Shown here piece after piece: positions 47,331 to 58,161 of a stretch of DNA of 64,000 bases. The first letter of the stretch is position 1; each line of letters starts with the position of its first letter. Below the pieces are notes generated by a model. The model was given only the letters and a program-made list of their open reading frames with translations, did not search any database and had not been told where the DNA came from. Position numbers and translations under genes: made by a program. Source of the stretch: Stropharia rugosoannulata (Eukaryota > Basidiomycota > Agaricomycetes > Agaricales > Strophariaceae); contig JANCIK010000009.1 in the NCBI GenBank assembly GCA_028532985.1, positions 2,790,001-2,854,000 of the forward strand, given 5' to 3'.

Positions 47331-48506
47331 TGGTCGCTCACACAGATGGCCAAACCATGCACTTTGGACTGTGCAGCTCGCTGACCAATCCCTCTCACAA
47401 TATGGTGCATGCTGTGAGGGGCTGGGGCTGGCCCCTCATAAAAACGAGAAAAACCATAAGGTTTAGAACATAGATACACAAGAAGCAACATATCTGCCAT
47501 AATGATTGGAAACTACTATCGGAAACTGAAAGAACAAGAAGAAGCACAAAATATGAAGACTGAGATATGAAGATGCAAGTTTATTCCCAGATATGAAATA
47601 TGTACATGATGAAACAAGAAGACAAGCACAAGGAAGACTCAAGATGTTATTACAACTCAATGGCAGATCAAGAAAGACAACAGCATCAGAGCAATATTGG
47701 ACTTCTGATGCCGACAACATTAGATCAATATTAACAATCTGATGTAACTATGGACCCACAAGGGAGTCAATCACATGGAAATACTCATCCATATGACCTG
47801 AGACAAATATGGCAACAGTTTCCGACAATATGCAGGTGTGTGGTAGCAGAAAGTAGAAGAATCTCAACACAAACACCAGGGACATAGGTGTGGAAAGAGG
47901 ATCAGAGAAGATGTATGTTTAGGGGTGAACATGGAGTTGATCCGGCCACAGGAAGATTTCTTGTGCTTGGGCTTGGTTTCCGAAGATAAGGAAATTTGTG
48001 GCCAAGATATGAAGCATGCTGCAGTGCAGCATGGTTTCCGATGAGATAAAGTCAGCATGGGCAGTCAGATCTTCGTGGATGTATATGGTATGATCTGGGC
48101 ATGGCAACCAGATGGGTATTTAAGAAGTAGAATATCTCTGTACTTCCCCAGCTTCCCTCAGGGTTAAATTCTACCTATACACATCATACCAGTTTGCATT
48201 GGAAACTGTTGTTTAAACCTCTTACACTGGAAGCTCCCTGTGGTAAAACAAGTAAAACCTTTTCAATGTGTTATTGTTGTACCCACATTGCCTTTACACA
48301 TTGTGAACTATAGAAACAGGCTTTTCAGACCAGTCCTACCTAACTTCGCACCTCACAGTGCAAGCGCTTATAGTCATGATGCTCACACACTGATAGCTAT
48401 AGACTACAAGGCAGGCTCAACTCTAGTCTCTCTGTGTTTCCTGCGCACAGCTATTCTGCTAACAGACCCTCTTACTGTTTACACCCATAGCAAAAAAGCA
48501 GCCCTG
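47331..48506. other. Interval without recognisable features
   Basis: No motif-supported ORF. A TATTTAAGAAG-like promoter word near 48,117 and GGAAACTGTTG words might mark an LTR of another family, but no second copy exists in the window. Confidence 0.3.
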
Positions 48507-48721
48507 TCAACAGTCAATGGATGAAGTTGATTTGGACACAAACATGATGTTGTCAATGTAGATGGGCACAAAAATGCAAACTGTGCCATCTGAGTAGATG
48601 TACACTGACCTGTCTGCTTCCACACACTTGAAACCCATGTCAGTGAGAACTGAATGCAACTTGGTGTTCCACTGCCTAGCTGACTGCTTGAGACTGTAAA
48701 GCAACTTGTGCAGCTTGCAGC
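48507..48721 (-). pseudogene. Copia reverse transcriptase fragment
   Basis: About 70 codons matching the catalytic middle of the copia RT (LHKLLYSLKQSARQWNTKLH, then IFVPIYIDNIMF, where the YIDD box has become YIDN). Both sides are cut; it joins the 5' leader of the next copia copy at about 48,721. Confidence 0.8.
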
Positions 48722-49005
48722 CTTGCATCAACATTGACTTGCTTGTAACTCAGCATATCATCTCCTTCATCATCGATACATCGAGCCCCCAAGTCTTATC
48801 TCAATCAGTTGCATTGTTGTCGAGCAATTCACACTTTAGTACCCAAGTGCTCAACTCCTCGAGTTTGCAACTCCAATTTTGTCATCATTGCCATGCCCCG
48901 AGTTCGTCATTGTTACCCCTATAACTTGGCAGTCTTAGGCTTCGCATATTCGTCTATCGGTCCACCCACTCTCATGTCGATCGCATCTCTCATCATACTG
49001 CAATC

Positions 49006-50088
49006 ATGTCTTCTTCATCAACACCTCAATTCCCCAAATTGAACTCTGTCAACTATCCATCATCCATGAAGGCCTGGCTTCGTTCTCATGGTGTTTGGCA
49101 CATTGTTTCTGGTGAATCTACCAAACCCAGACTGTCCTCACCACCTACTGCATCTGAGGAGACTGTGCTTGAAGCATGGTTGACGAAATGGGACAAAGCA
49201 GCTGGCATCATCTTCCTGGCAGTGGAGAATGACCAAATGATACATCTTACCAATGATTCTGACAATCCAGTCAAGATGTGGTCTGCACTCGCATCCATGC
49301 ACCTCCAGAAGCGTCCTGGTACACACTTCAATGCCTACAATGACCTGTTCTCTATCAGGAAGCAGGAAGACAAGACCTTGCAGTCCTTGATGAACAGAGT
49401 GGACACTGCCATTTGCAGGATCCAGGATTTGCAACCTGACAAGTACGACCTGACCAACTTGGATGAAGAACTCACCTGCATGACACTTATCCGTGCACTA
49501 CCAGATGAGTACAGTGCATTTGCATCGTCTCTGTTGCTTCGAGACACTCTCAACAAGACTGTGCTACAGCAGGCCTTTGTGACAGAGGAAGCACAACAAT
49601 GACATCATGCTGCTGAAGCATCTGCTGTTGCACTTGCACTTGCTGCACGCCAGAAAGTGGTCTCTGACTCGCCTACTGGGCCATGCACGTTTTGTGGGTT
49701 AGATGGACACATGCAATTGACGTGCTTTCGATTTGAGCATGCACAGAAGGATGCAAGGTCGTCTGCACAACAGGGTGCATTGCAGAAGCAAGGGAAATCG
49801 AGGGGTAGAGGGAAGGGCAAGCAGAAGGCAAATGCTGCAAAGGAAGAAAGCGAATCAACTGAAGAGTTTGCTGGTTCTGCAAGTGCTTGCTCCTCTAATG
49901 ACTCTGGCATTGACACTGACTATGAATGGCTTGCAGACACGTGTGCTACTAGCCATATGACGCCTCATCGAGAATGGATGTACGATTACAAGCCTCATGT
50001 TGTTCCCATTCATCTTGCAGACCATACTATAGTATACTTGGCCGGTATAGGGTCAGTTGTCATCCACCCAGTTGTTAATGGGAAGTAA
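49006..50088 (+). pseudogene. Copia gag-protease ORF with internal TGA
   Basis: Gag forms the retrotransposon particle. The frame starts MSSSSTPQFPKLNSVNYPS and includes the UBN2-type gag core (SMKAWLRSHGVWHIV, WSALASMHLQKRPGTHFNAY, LTCMTLIRALPDEY). TGA at 49,600-49,602 is followed, in the same frame, by the zinc knuckle CTFCGLDGHMQLTC (49,684-49,725), a basic stretch (GKSRGRGKGKQK) and the protease active-site region WLADTCATSHMT (~49,927-49,960). There the usual Asp-Ser/Thr-Gly-Ala reads Asp-Thr-Cys-Ala. The frame ends at TAA 50,086. The same internal TGA is present in copy IV (56,585). A 9 bp deletion removes residues WSA found in copy IV. Confidence 0.85.
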
Positions 50089-50142
50089 GTGCCTTTTGTG
50101 GAGATATCTCGTGTTTTACATGTACCATTGCTTAAGAATAAT

Positions 50143-50332
50143 CTACTTGCTTGTTTATACCTCACCAAACACAAAGGCATGATTATGGAAGTTGATGACA
50201 GTACTATGCACTTCAAGCAAAACGGCAAGACTCTGTTCTACTTGCTTGTTTATACCTCACCAAACACAAAGGCATGATTATGGAAGTTGATGACAGTACT
50301 ATGCACTTCAAGCAAAACGGCAAGACTCTGTT
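50143..50332 (+). repeat. 95 bp tandem duplication inside copia copy I
   Basis: The segment beginning CTACTTGCTTGTTTATACC occurs at 50,143 and again at 50,238, apparently identical across the copied 95 bases. Since 95 is not a multiple of three, it shifts the reading frame in the pre-integrase region. Other copies have it once. Confidence 0.9.
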
Positions 50333-50601
50333 CACTGCAACGATTACTGCATCTCACAGCGGTATCCTGAATGCACTCATAGAGCCTGCTACACAGTCTG
50401 CAAATGCAACATCGACTCTACCTCTGAATGCTGAGCTCTGGCATTGTCGTTGCAGACATCACAGCCATGCACACATCAACAAGCTGCTCTCCAAGGGTCT
50501 GGTCACTGGCATGCTCGTAACATCGAAAGAGCAACTAGATCCAATTTGCAATGCATGCTTAGCTGGCAAGATGACATCTGGTACATTTCCGAGCTCAACT
50601 A

Positions 50602-50682
50602 ACTATATATGGAGCGTACTAATTATAGTATGCAATATCTAATCTACTGCTGATGGTCAGTCCAATCCTATGTAATCTAACA
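50602..50682 (-). repeat. Copia 3' LTR, truncated (copy II)
   Basis: Starts on the minus strand at 50,682 with TGTTAGATTACAT, after a polypurine run (CACGGGGGAG). About 80 of ~203 bp remain; the junction at ~50,602 joins copy I in opposite orientation. Confidence 0.85.
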
Positions 50683-50724
50683 CTCCCCCGTGACCAAGGC
50701 AGTCTCTATACTACAGTATATACA

Positions 50725-53525
50725 CTATGGTCGAACTCCCATATGAGAGCAACAGTAATCTACTTTTGCTGCTGAGAGTGGTTTGGTGAGAATGTCAGCC
50801 ACCTGTTGTGTTGTGGGTATAAACGAGGGTGTGATGACTCTGTTCTGTACAGCGTCGCATAGCCAGTAAAAGCAAAGGTCGAGGTGCTTCATGCATCTGT
50901 GGTGCTCTGGGTTCTTCGATACACTAATGGCAGACTGGTTGTCAATGTGCAGTGTGGAGGGAACTGGAATCGTGAAGGCAAACTCGCGCAGTATGTTGCA
51001 CATCCAGGAGATCTCCTTGCCAGCCTCAACTGCAGCAACAAACTCAGCTTCAGTGGTAGAGAGTGTCACAATGCTCTGCAATTTGCTAGACCAGCTAATT
51101 GCACCACCAGCCATGAGAACAATGTATCCACCTGTAGAGCGCCCAGTGCCCTTGCAAATGCTGTGTGCAGCATCACAGTGAGTTGTGAACAAACATTCAA
51201 GCATGTCCAGAATGAACTGGCGCTGGTGAAGTGAAATCTTGTGTTTGCTGCAATCCCTGGTTATGCCAACACCTAGTAGAAACTGCGTTGCACCAAGATC
51301 CCTGCATTTGAATTGTTCACTGAGTTGCTTCACAGCACGGTCAATGGATGAAGTCGATTTGGATGCAAACATGATGTCGTCAATGTAGATAGGCACAAAA
51401 ATGCGAACTGTGCCATCTGAGTAGATGTACACTGACCTGTCTGCTTCCACACGCTTGAAACCCATATCTGTGAGAACAGAGTGTAACTTCGTGTTCCACT
51501 GCCTAGCTGATTGCTTGAGACCGTAAAGCAATTTACGCAGCTTGCAGAGCTTGTTTGGTGCACCTTCATGGAATCCCTCAGGTTGCAGCATGTAGATGTC
51601 CTCATCCAAGTCACCATTGGTGAATGCAGACAAGATGTCCACAGCACGTAGCTCAAGGTCCTCTGCAACTGCAACAGCCAGTATCATGTGCAAGGTTGCT
51701 GGACAGAAGGAGGGAGCAAAGACTTCAGTGTAATTGACTCCAGGACGTTGACTATAGCCCTTTGCAATGATACAAGCCTTGTAGCGCTCCACAGTGCCGT
51801 CTGCATGACACTTGACCTTGAAGACCTAACCAGAACCAATTGCCTTTGCACCAGGTGGCAAGTCGACGATTTCCCAAGTGTTGTTCTGCAACAGTGTGTT
51901 GTACTCTGCATTTGCTGCATCTTGCCGAGTTGAGCATGTTGGTGTTTTCGACGATTGCAGAATGCGATGCAATGACTCCAACTTGGGTGTGGTACTGTCA
52001 GACTCGTCTTTCGACACTCTATCCGATGGTACTTGACTCGACTTTCCAGGACCAGTAGGTGGACCGGAATGCACATGCGATTTCCCAGAATGCGAATTAG
52101 GCAAAGTTGAGCACTTTGGTAAACTCGATGATTTTGCACCAGTGGTCGGTTTCTGCGTGTTGGGAGTAGGTGCATTGTGTTTGTCGTCAGACGACAAGTC
52201 AGATGGTGCTGGTCCTGCCAAAGGAGGTGCAGTTGGTGTGTCCAAGTCATCAGTTTCCAAGTCAGGCAAATAGGCAGCAGTTGAATCCCCCCCAGAATCT
52301 GGCACATCTGAGAAGTGTGAAGGCATGCCCTTTGGAAACAGGTTGATTGGTGAAGTGACCTTCAAACCAGGAAAGCTGCGTTCATCAAAGATAGCATGTT
52401 CCAAGATCACATACTTCTTAGTGGACAGATTGTAGAACTGCCAGCCTTTGTAGCCTGTTGGATAACCAATGAAGATGCACTTCTCAATGTGTGGTTGCAG
52501 TGACTTGTGTTTGTCTCTCTGCACAAAGATGTACGCAGCACAACCAAAAACACGGACATGGCTCATGTCGGGTTTCTTGCCATGCCATGCAGTGTAGGGC
52601 ACAGAGTCAGTCAGAGACGACGTAGGTAGCCTGTTCCACACATTAATGTAAGCAAACACTGCAAGTCGCCAAAACAAGAGTGGGAGCTTTGCCTCTACAA
52701 GCATTGCAGTGATGTGCTCAGCAATAGTGCGATTGGCACGTTCAGCAACACCATTCTGCTGAGGCCGATTGCATGTGCTGTGGTGCCTGTGAATGCTGCA
52801 TTGCTCCATAAACTGTATGAACTCGTTTGACATGTATTCACCAGCCTTGTCATCCTGCATAGCCTTGATTTTCGCATTCAGCTGATTCTCTGCATATGCC
52901 TTGTACACCTTGAATGCATCAAATGCGTCCGACTTGCGCTTCAGGAACATGACAGCATGCAGGTGAGTGCAGTTGTCGATGAATGTGATCCAGTAGCAAT
53001 GTCCCTCAGGCGTAGGCACTGAGAGCAGACCATGCAAGTCAGAATGCACCAATTCCAGCAGTTTGGTTGATTTGCGAGTTGAGCTCAGAAATGTGCCAGA
53101 TGTCATCTTGCCAGCTAAGCATGGTTCACAAATCGGATCTGGTTGCTCTTTCGATGTTACGAGCATGCCAGTGACCAGGTCCTTGGAAAGCAGCTTGTTG
53201 ATGTGTGCATGGCTATGATGTCTGCATCGACGATGCCAGAGTTCTGCATTGAGTGGTAGAGTGGATGACAACGATGCAGAACATGCAGATTCGCAAATGG
53301 GACGTGTGAGACCATCTAGAACGGCAGAGTGCGATGCATTGATAGTTGCAGTGAAGATGGTCTTGCCAGAGGAGTTGAAGTACATCTTCTTTGCATCGAT
53401 CTCAATCAGGATCCCGGAGCGCTTGGTGAGGTACAGGCATGCAAGCAGGTTGTTGCACAACTTGGGGACATGCAGAACACGTTTGATGACTACTGCGTCC
53501 GCTTTCTTGCCATTGATGACTGGGT
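50725..53525 (-). pseudogene. Copia pol, copy II: integrase, RT, RNase H with internal deletions
   Basis: One minus-strand frame from the junction at 53,525 to the stop at 50,725, broken only by TAG at 51,826-51,828 (Trp in other copies). In order: pre-integrase HHCC segment (ELWHRRCRHHSHAHI, ICEPCLAGK; ~53,240-53,105), integrase core with HSDLHGLL (~53,045), QDDKAGEYMS (~52,850) and NGVAERANRT (~52,740) giving intact D,D,E, an acidic/Ser/Pro linker, RT with YIDDIMFASK (~51,365), and RNase H with TEAEFVAAVEAGKEISW and HIDNQSAISVSK. Deletions remove the linker end (after TCSTR) and the RT/RNase H connection (LDMLE joins LFTTHCDAA). Gag and protease are missing. Confidence 0.9.
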
Positions 53526-53567
53526 CATCAGGAAAACCACTTTTTTGAAAAGAGACTTTTTGAGACA
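53526..53567 (-). repeat. 42 bp end fragment of the 1 kb TIR element
   Basis: CATCAGGAAAACCACTTT through AGAGACTTTTTGAGACA matches the inverted 3' terminus of M1/M2/M3. It sits exactly at the junction of the inverted copia copies II and III. Confidence 0.85.
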
Positions 53568-56225
53568 GTGTTGCTGAACGTGCCAATCGCACTATTGCTG
53601 AGCACATCACTGCAATGCTTGTAGAGGCAAAGCTCCCACTCTTGTTTTGGCGACTTGCAGTGTTTGCTTACATTAATGTGTGGAACAGGCTACCTACGTC
53701 GTCTCTGACTGACTCTGTGCCCTACACTGCATGGCATGGCAAGAAACCCGACATGAGCCATGTCCGTGTTTTTGGTTGTGCTGCGTACATCTTTGTGCAG
53801 AGAGACAAACACAAGTCACTGCAACCACACATTGAGAAGTGCATCTTCATTGGTTATCCAACAGGCTACAAAGGCTGGCAGTTCTACAATCTGTCCACTA
53901 AGAAGTATGTGATCTTGGAACATGCTATCTTTGATGAACGCAGCTTTCCTGGTTTGAAGGTCACTTCACCAATCAACCTGTTTCCAAAGGGCATGCCTTC
54001 ACACTTCTCAGATGTGCCAGATTCTGGGGGGGATTCAACTGCTGCCTATTTGCCTGACTTGGACACTGATGACTCGGACACACCAACTGCACCTCCTTCG
54101 GCGGGACCGGCACCATCTGACTCGTCGTCTGATGAGGAACACGATGCACCTACTCCCAACTCGCAGAAACTAACCACTAGTGCGAAATCGTCGAGTTTAC
54201 CAAAGTGCTCAACTTTGCCTAATTCGCATTCTGGGAAATCGCATGTGCATTCCGGTCCACCTACTGGTCCTGGAAAGTCGAGTCAAGTACCATCGGATAG
54301 AGTGTCGAAAGACGAGTCTGACAGTACCACACCCAAGTTGGAGTCATTGCATCGCATTCTGCAATCGTCGAAAACACCAACATGCTCAACTTGACGAGAT
54401 CAGCATTCTGCTCCCAATGTGCTCCAACCGCCTCATACTGTTGCACCTCCCATTCCTGTGGAACCCAAAGTCGTTGCTGAGCCTCTGAGACACTACACTT
54501 GAATCTCAACCTCCTGGCAAATGGTGGAAAGTCAAACCTGCTGCTGTGCCCCTCCCGCTGTCTACACCGCCTTCTGAGACTGATAACCTCAATAATGACA
54601 AACTCAACAGTTACACTGTTGACAAAGGCTTGGAAGAGGTTCAGTTCGCTGGTGCTGCTACTGTGTCAGATCCCGATGCAGCAAATGCAGAATACAACAC
54701 ACTGCTACAGAACAACACTTGGGAAATCGTCGACTTGCCACCTGGTGCAAAGGCTATTGGTTCTGGTTGGGTCTTCAAGGTCAAGCGTCATGCAGATGGC
54801 ACTGTGGAGCGCTACAAGGCTCGTATCGTCACAAAGGGCTACAGTCAGTGTCCTGGAGTCGATTACACCGAAGTCTTTGCTCCCACCTTCCGTCCAGCAA
54901 CCTTGCACATGATACTGGCTATTGCAGCGGCAGAGGACCTTGAGCTACGCTCTGTGGACATTTCGTCTGCATTCACCAATGGCAACTTGGATGAGGACAT
55001 CTATATGCTGCAGCCTGAGGGATTTCATGAAGGCACACCAAACAAGGTCTGCAAGCTGCGCAAGTCGCTTTACGGTCTCAAGCAGTCAGCTAGGCAATGG
55101 AACACAAAGTTACACTCCGTTCTCACTGATATGGGTTTCAAGCGAGTGGAAGCAGACAGGTTAGTGTACATCTACTCAGATAGCACAGTTCGCATTTTTG
55201 TGCCTATCTACATTGACGACATCATGTTTGCATCCAAATCGACTTCATCCATCGAACGTGCTGTGAAGCAACTCAGTGAACGATTCAAATGCAGGGATCT
55301 TGGTGCGACGGAGTTTCTATTAGGTGTTGGCATTACCAGCAGGGATCGCAGCAAACGCAAGATTTCGCTTCACCAGCGCCAGTTCATTCTGGACATGCTT
55401 GAACGTTACAGTATGCAAGATGCAATTCCTGTCACCACTCCCATGTCAGCTGGCACCATCCTCACTCGTGCAATGGCACCTAGCAGTTCTGACGACATCA
55501 AGTTCATGCAAAATGTTCCCAACCTCAGTGCCATTGGTTCTCTCCAGTATCTCGCCACAATGACATGTCCTGACATTGCACACACTGTGTCCTATCTTGC
55601 ACACTTTAACAGCAATCCTGGACCACAGCACTGGACAGCAGTCAAGCACTTGTTCAAGTATCTGAAAGGAACACTTGAGTACAAGTTGGTTTACTCTGGC
55701 TCACTTAGTACAGATCTGTTCACAACTTACTGTGATGCTGCACACGGCGATTGCAAGGACACTGGACGTTCTACAGGTGGATATGTTGTTCTCATGGCTG
55801 GTGGTGCAATTAGCTGGTCTAGCAAATTGCAGAGCATTGTGACGCTCTCTACCACTGAAGCTGAGTTTGTTGCTGCGGTTGAGGCTGGCAAGGAGATCTC
55901 CTGGATGCGCAACATACTTCGCGAGTTTGGCTTCACAATTCCGGTTCCATCCACACTGCACATCGACAATCAGTCTGCTATCAGTGTATCGAAGAACCCA
56001 GAGCACCACGGACGCATGAAGCACCTCGACCTTTGCTTTTACTGGCTACGCAACACTGTACAGAACAGAGTCATTACACCCTCGTTTATACCCACAACTC
56101 AACAGGTGGCTGACATTCTTACCAAACCACTCTCAGCAGCGAAAGTAGATTACTGTCGCTCTCACATGGGAGTTCGACCATAGTGTATATACTGTAGTAT
56201 AGAGACTGCCTTGGTCACAGGGGAG
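53568..56225 (+). pseudogene. Copia pol, copy III: integrase end, RT, RNase H
   Basis: Begins inside the integrase (GVAERANRTIAEH region) and runs to the 3' LTR. Frame one (53,615-54,394) covers the integrase C-terminus and linker and ends at TGA 54,392-54,394, where copy VI has CGA. A two-base deletion near 54,492 shifts the frame again. The remaining frame 54,546-56,183 is fully open for 545 codons: RT from KAIGSGWVFKVKRHADGT, YIDDIMFASK (~55,208), and a complete RNase H with YCDAAHGD (~55,730), STTEAEFVAAVEAG (~55,850), HIDNQSAIS (~55,960) and DILTKPLSAAK near the end. An in-frame deletion removes ~17 residues before DAANAEYN. This is the best preserved RT-RNase H in the window, though 5'-truncated. 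Confidence 0.9.
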
Positions 56226-56428
56226 TGTTAGATTATATGGATTGGACTGACCTTCAGCAGTAGATTAGATATCATGTACTATATTTAGTACGCTCCATAT
56301 ATAGTTAATCTCGCTTATGGTAGTATATAAGGCATGTACTAGTGTAGATGCCTCTTAATCTATTACCACCATCATCTCTGTGTGAGTTAGGTTCGCTCTC
56401 TGCACCTGTAAGCAGTCTGCTTTCAATA
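56226..56428 (+). repeat. Copia 3' LTR (copy III), complete
   Basis: 203 bp, starts TGTTAGATTATATGG after GGGGAG and ends GCTTTCAATA (the family end is TTTCAACA). A TATATAAGG promoter-like site lies at 56,324. It directly abuts the zinc-knuckle region of copy IV on the other strand. Confidence 0.85.
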
Positions 56429-57958
56429 CCTTGCATCCTTCCATGCACGCTCAAATCGAAAGCATGTCGATTGCATGTGTCCATCTAACCCACAAAACGT
56501 GCATGGCCCAGTAGGCGAGTCAGAGACCGCTTTCTGGCGTGCAGCGAGTGCAAGTGCGACAGCAGATGCTTCAGCAGCACGATGTCATCGTTGTGCTTCA
56601 TCTGTCACAAAGGCTTGTTGCAGCACAGTCTTGTTGAGAGTGTCTCGAAGCAACAGAGACAATGCAAATGCGCTGTACTCATCTGGTAGTGCACGGATAA
56701 GCGTCATGCAAGTGAGTTCTTCATCCAAGTTGGTGAGGTCGTACATGTCAGGTTGCAAATCCTGGATCCTGCAAATGGCAGTGTCCACTCTGTTCATCAA
56801 GGACTGCAAGGTCTCGTCTTCCTGCTTCCTGATAGAGAACAGGTCATTGTAGGCATTGAAGTGTGTACCAGGACGCTTCTGGAGGTGCACGGATGCGAGT
56901 GCAGACCACATCTTGACTGGATTGTCAGAATCATTGGTAAGATGTATCATTTGGTCATTCTCCACTGCCAGGAAGATGATGCCAGCTGCTTTGTCCCATT
57001 TCGTCAACCATGCTTCAAGTGCAGTCTCCTCAGCTGCAGTAGGCGGTGAGGATAGTCTGGGTTTGGTAGATTCACCAGAAACAATGTGCCAAACACCATG
57101 AGAACGAAGCCAGGCCTTCATGGATGCAGACCATGATGGATAGTTGACAGAGTTCAATTTGGGGAATTGAGGTGTTGATGAAGAAGACATGATTGCGGAA
57201 CGATGAGAGATGCGATCGACGTGAGAGTGGGTGGACCGATAGTCGAACACGCGAAACCTAGGACTGCCAAGTTATAGGGGTAACGATGACGAACTCGGGG
57301 CGCAGCGACGACGACAAAATTGGAGTTGCAAATTCGAGGAGTTGAGCACTTGGGTACTAAAGTGTGAATTGCTCGACAACAATGCAACCGATCGAGATGA
57401 GACTTGGGGGCTCGATGTATCGATGATGAAGGAGATGGTATGCTGAGTTGCAACGGAGTCAATGTCGATGCGAGGTCGCAGTGAGCTGAACAAATTTCGA
57501 GGTCCTAACTCGAGGAGTTGAGCACTCTGGTGAAGACCGGTCGATTGCGGAAGAACGACGGAGCGTAGTGACGTGGCAATCGGCAGGCAGCGAGGGGATC
57601 GTATGAAGAGTGGATCCTCGAAAGAACGGAGTGGGGCGACGATCAGGGAAGCCCTAAAAGCGCAAAAGAGTGGACAGCTCTGGGAAGCCCAAAGCTGAAG
57701 CAGTCTCTGGTGAAACCAAGAGAGTGCAGTAGACCTGTAAAGAGAAAGAGCGAATTGCGCGAGGACCGATTGAGCTGGCAGAATGAGAGTGGTACCAGAA
57801 TGACGGTCGTGACGTGGCGGTCCTGCTCGTGAAACAACGAGGCGAAACGAGTGCAAATGAGTGTTAGGTTAAGTACCAAGCCACCCAGGTGAAAGGAGAG
57901 TGAGAATAAGAGAGAGTAGCAATGAGTAGGGACTGCTCAGAGCACAGGGCTCATAACC
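56429..57958 (-). pseudogene. Copia gag and 5' leader, copy IV
   Basis: On the minus strand, primer site and ~750 bp leader (57,958-57,191) precede the gag ATG at 57,190. I choose this ATG over one 60 bases upstream because copy I starts at the same residue. Gag runs MSSSSTPQFPKLNSVNYPSW through DEAQR to TGA at 56,585, and the same frame stays open to the zinc knuckle (CTFCGLDGHMQSTC, ~56,505-56,465), where the copy is cut at 56,429. Protease and pol are missing. Confidence 0.85.
57942..57958 (-). other. Copia primer binding site (initiator tRNA-Met half-molecule type)
   Basis: Directly after the LTR end the minus strand reads GGTTATGAGCCC, complementary to the anticodon arm of initiator tRNA-Met (GGGCTCATAACC). 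Priming by an internal tRNA position, as known for Drosophila copia, is therefore likely. Confidence 0.7.
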
Positions 57959-58161
57959 TGTTAAAAGCAGACGCTTATAGGCACAGAGAGCGCCCCTAAC
58001 TCAGGTGGGATGGTAGTGGTAATTGATTAAGAGGCATCTACACTAGTACATGCTATATATACTACCAGAAGCGAACTAAGCTAAATGTGGAGCAAACTAA
58101 TTATAGTCTGCACTATCTAATCTTAACTGCTGATGGTGATGATTGCCTATGTAATCTAACA
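57959..58161 (-). repeat. Copia 5' LTR (copy IV)
   Basis: 203 bp on the minus strand, TGTTAGATTACATAG at 58,161 to TTTTAACA at 57,959. Upstream it is joined directly to a truncated RT (copy V), downstream to the primer site and gag leader. Confidence 0.85.

Larger units (their letters stand above)
48722..50601 (+). mobile_element. Copia copy I: leader, gag, protease, start of integrase
   Basis: 5'-truncated (no LTR) and 3'-truncated plus-strand copy. The untranslated leader (48,722-49,005) matches the leader on the minus strand at 57,191-57,480. It is followed by gag-protease and the pre-integrase domain (50,274-50,600), then joins an inverted LTR end at ~50,602. It contains a 95 bp tandem duplication. 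Confidence 0.85.

Noticed and set aside
53249..53548. Plus-strand ORF antisense to copia integrase
   Set aside because: Shadow of the minus-strand pol frame; no independent motif. The same applies to other long antisense frames in the copia region.
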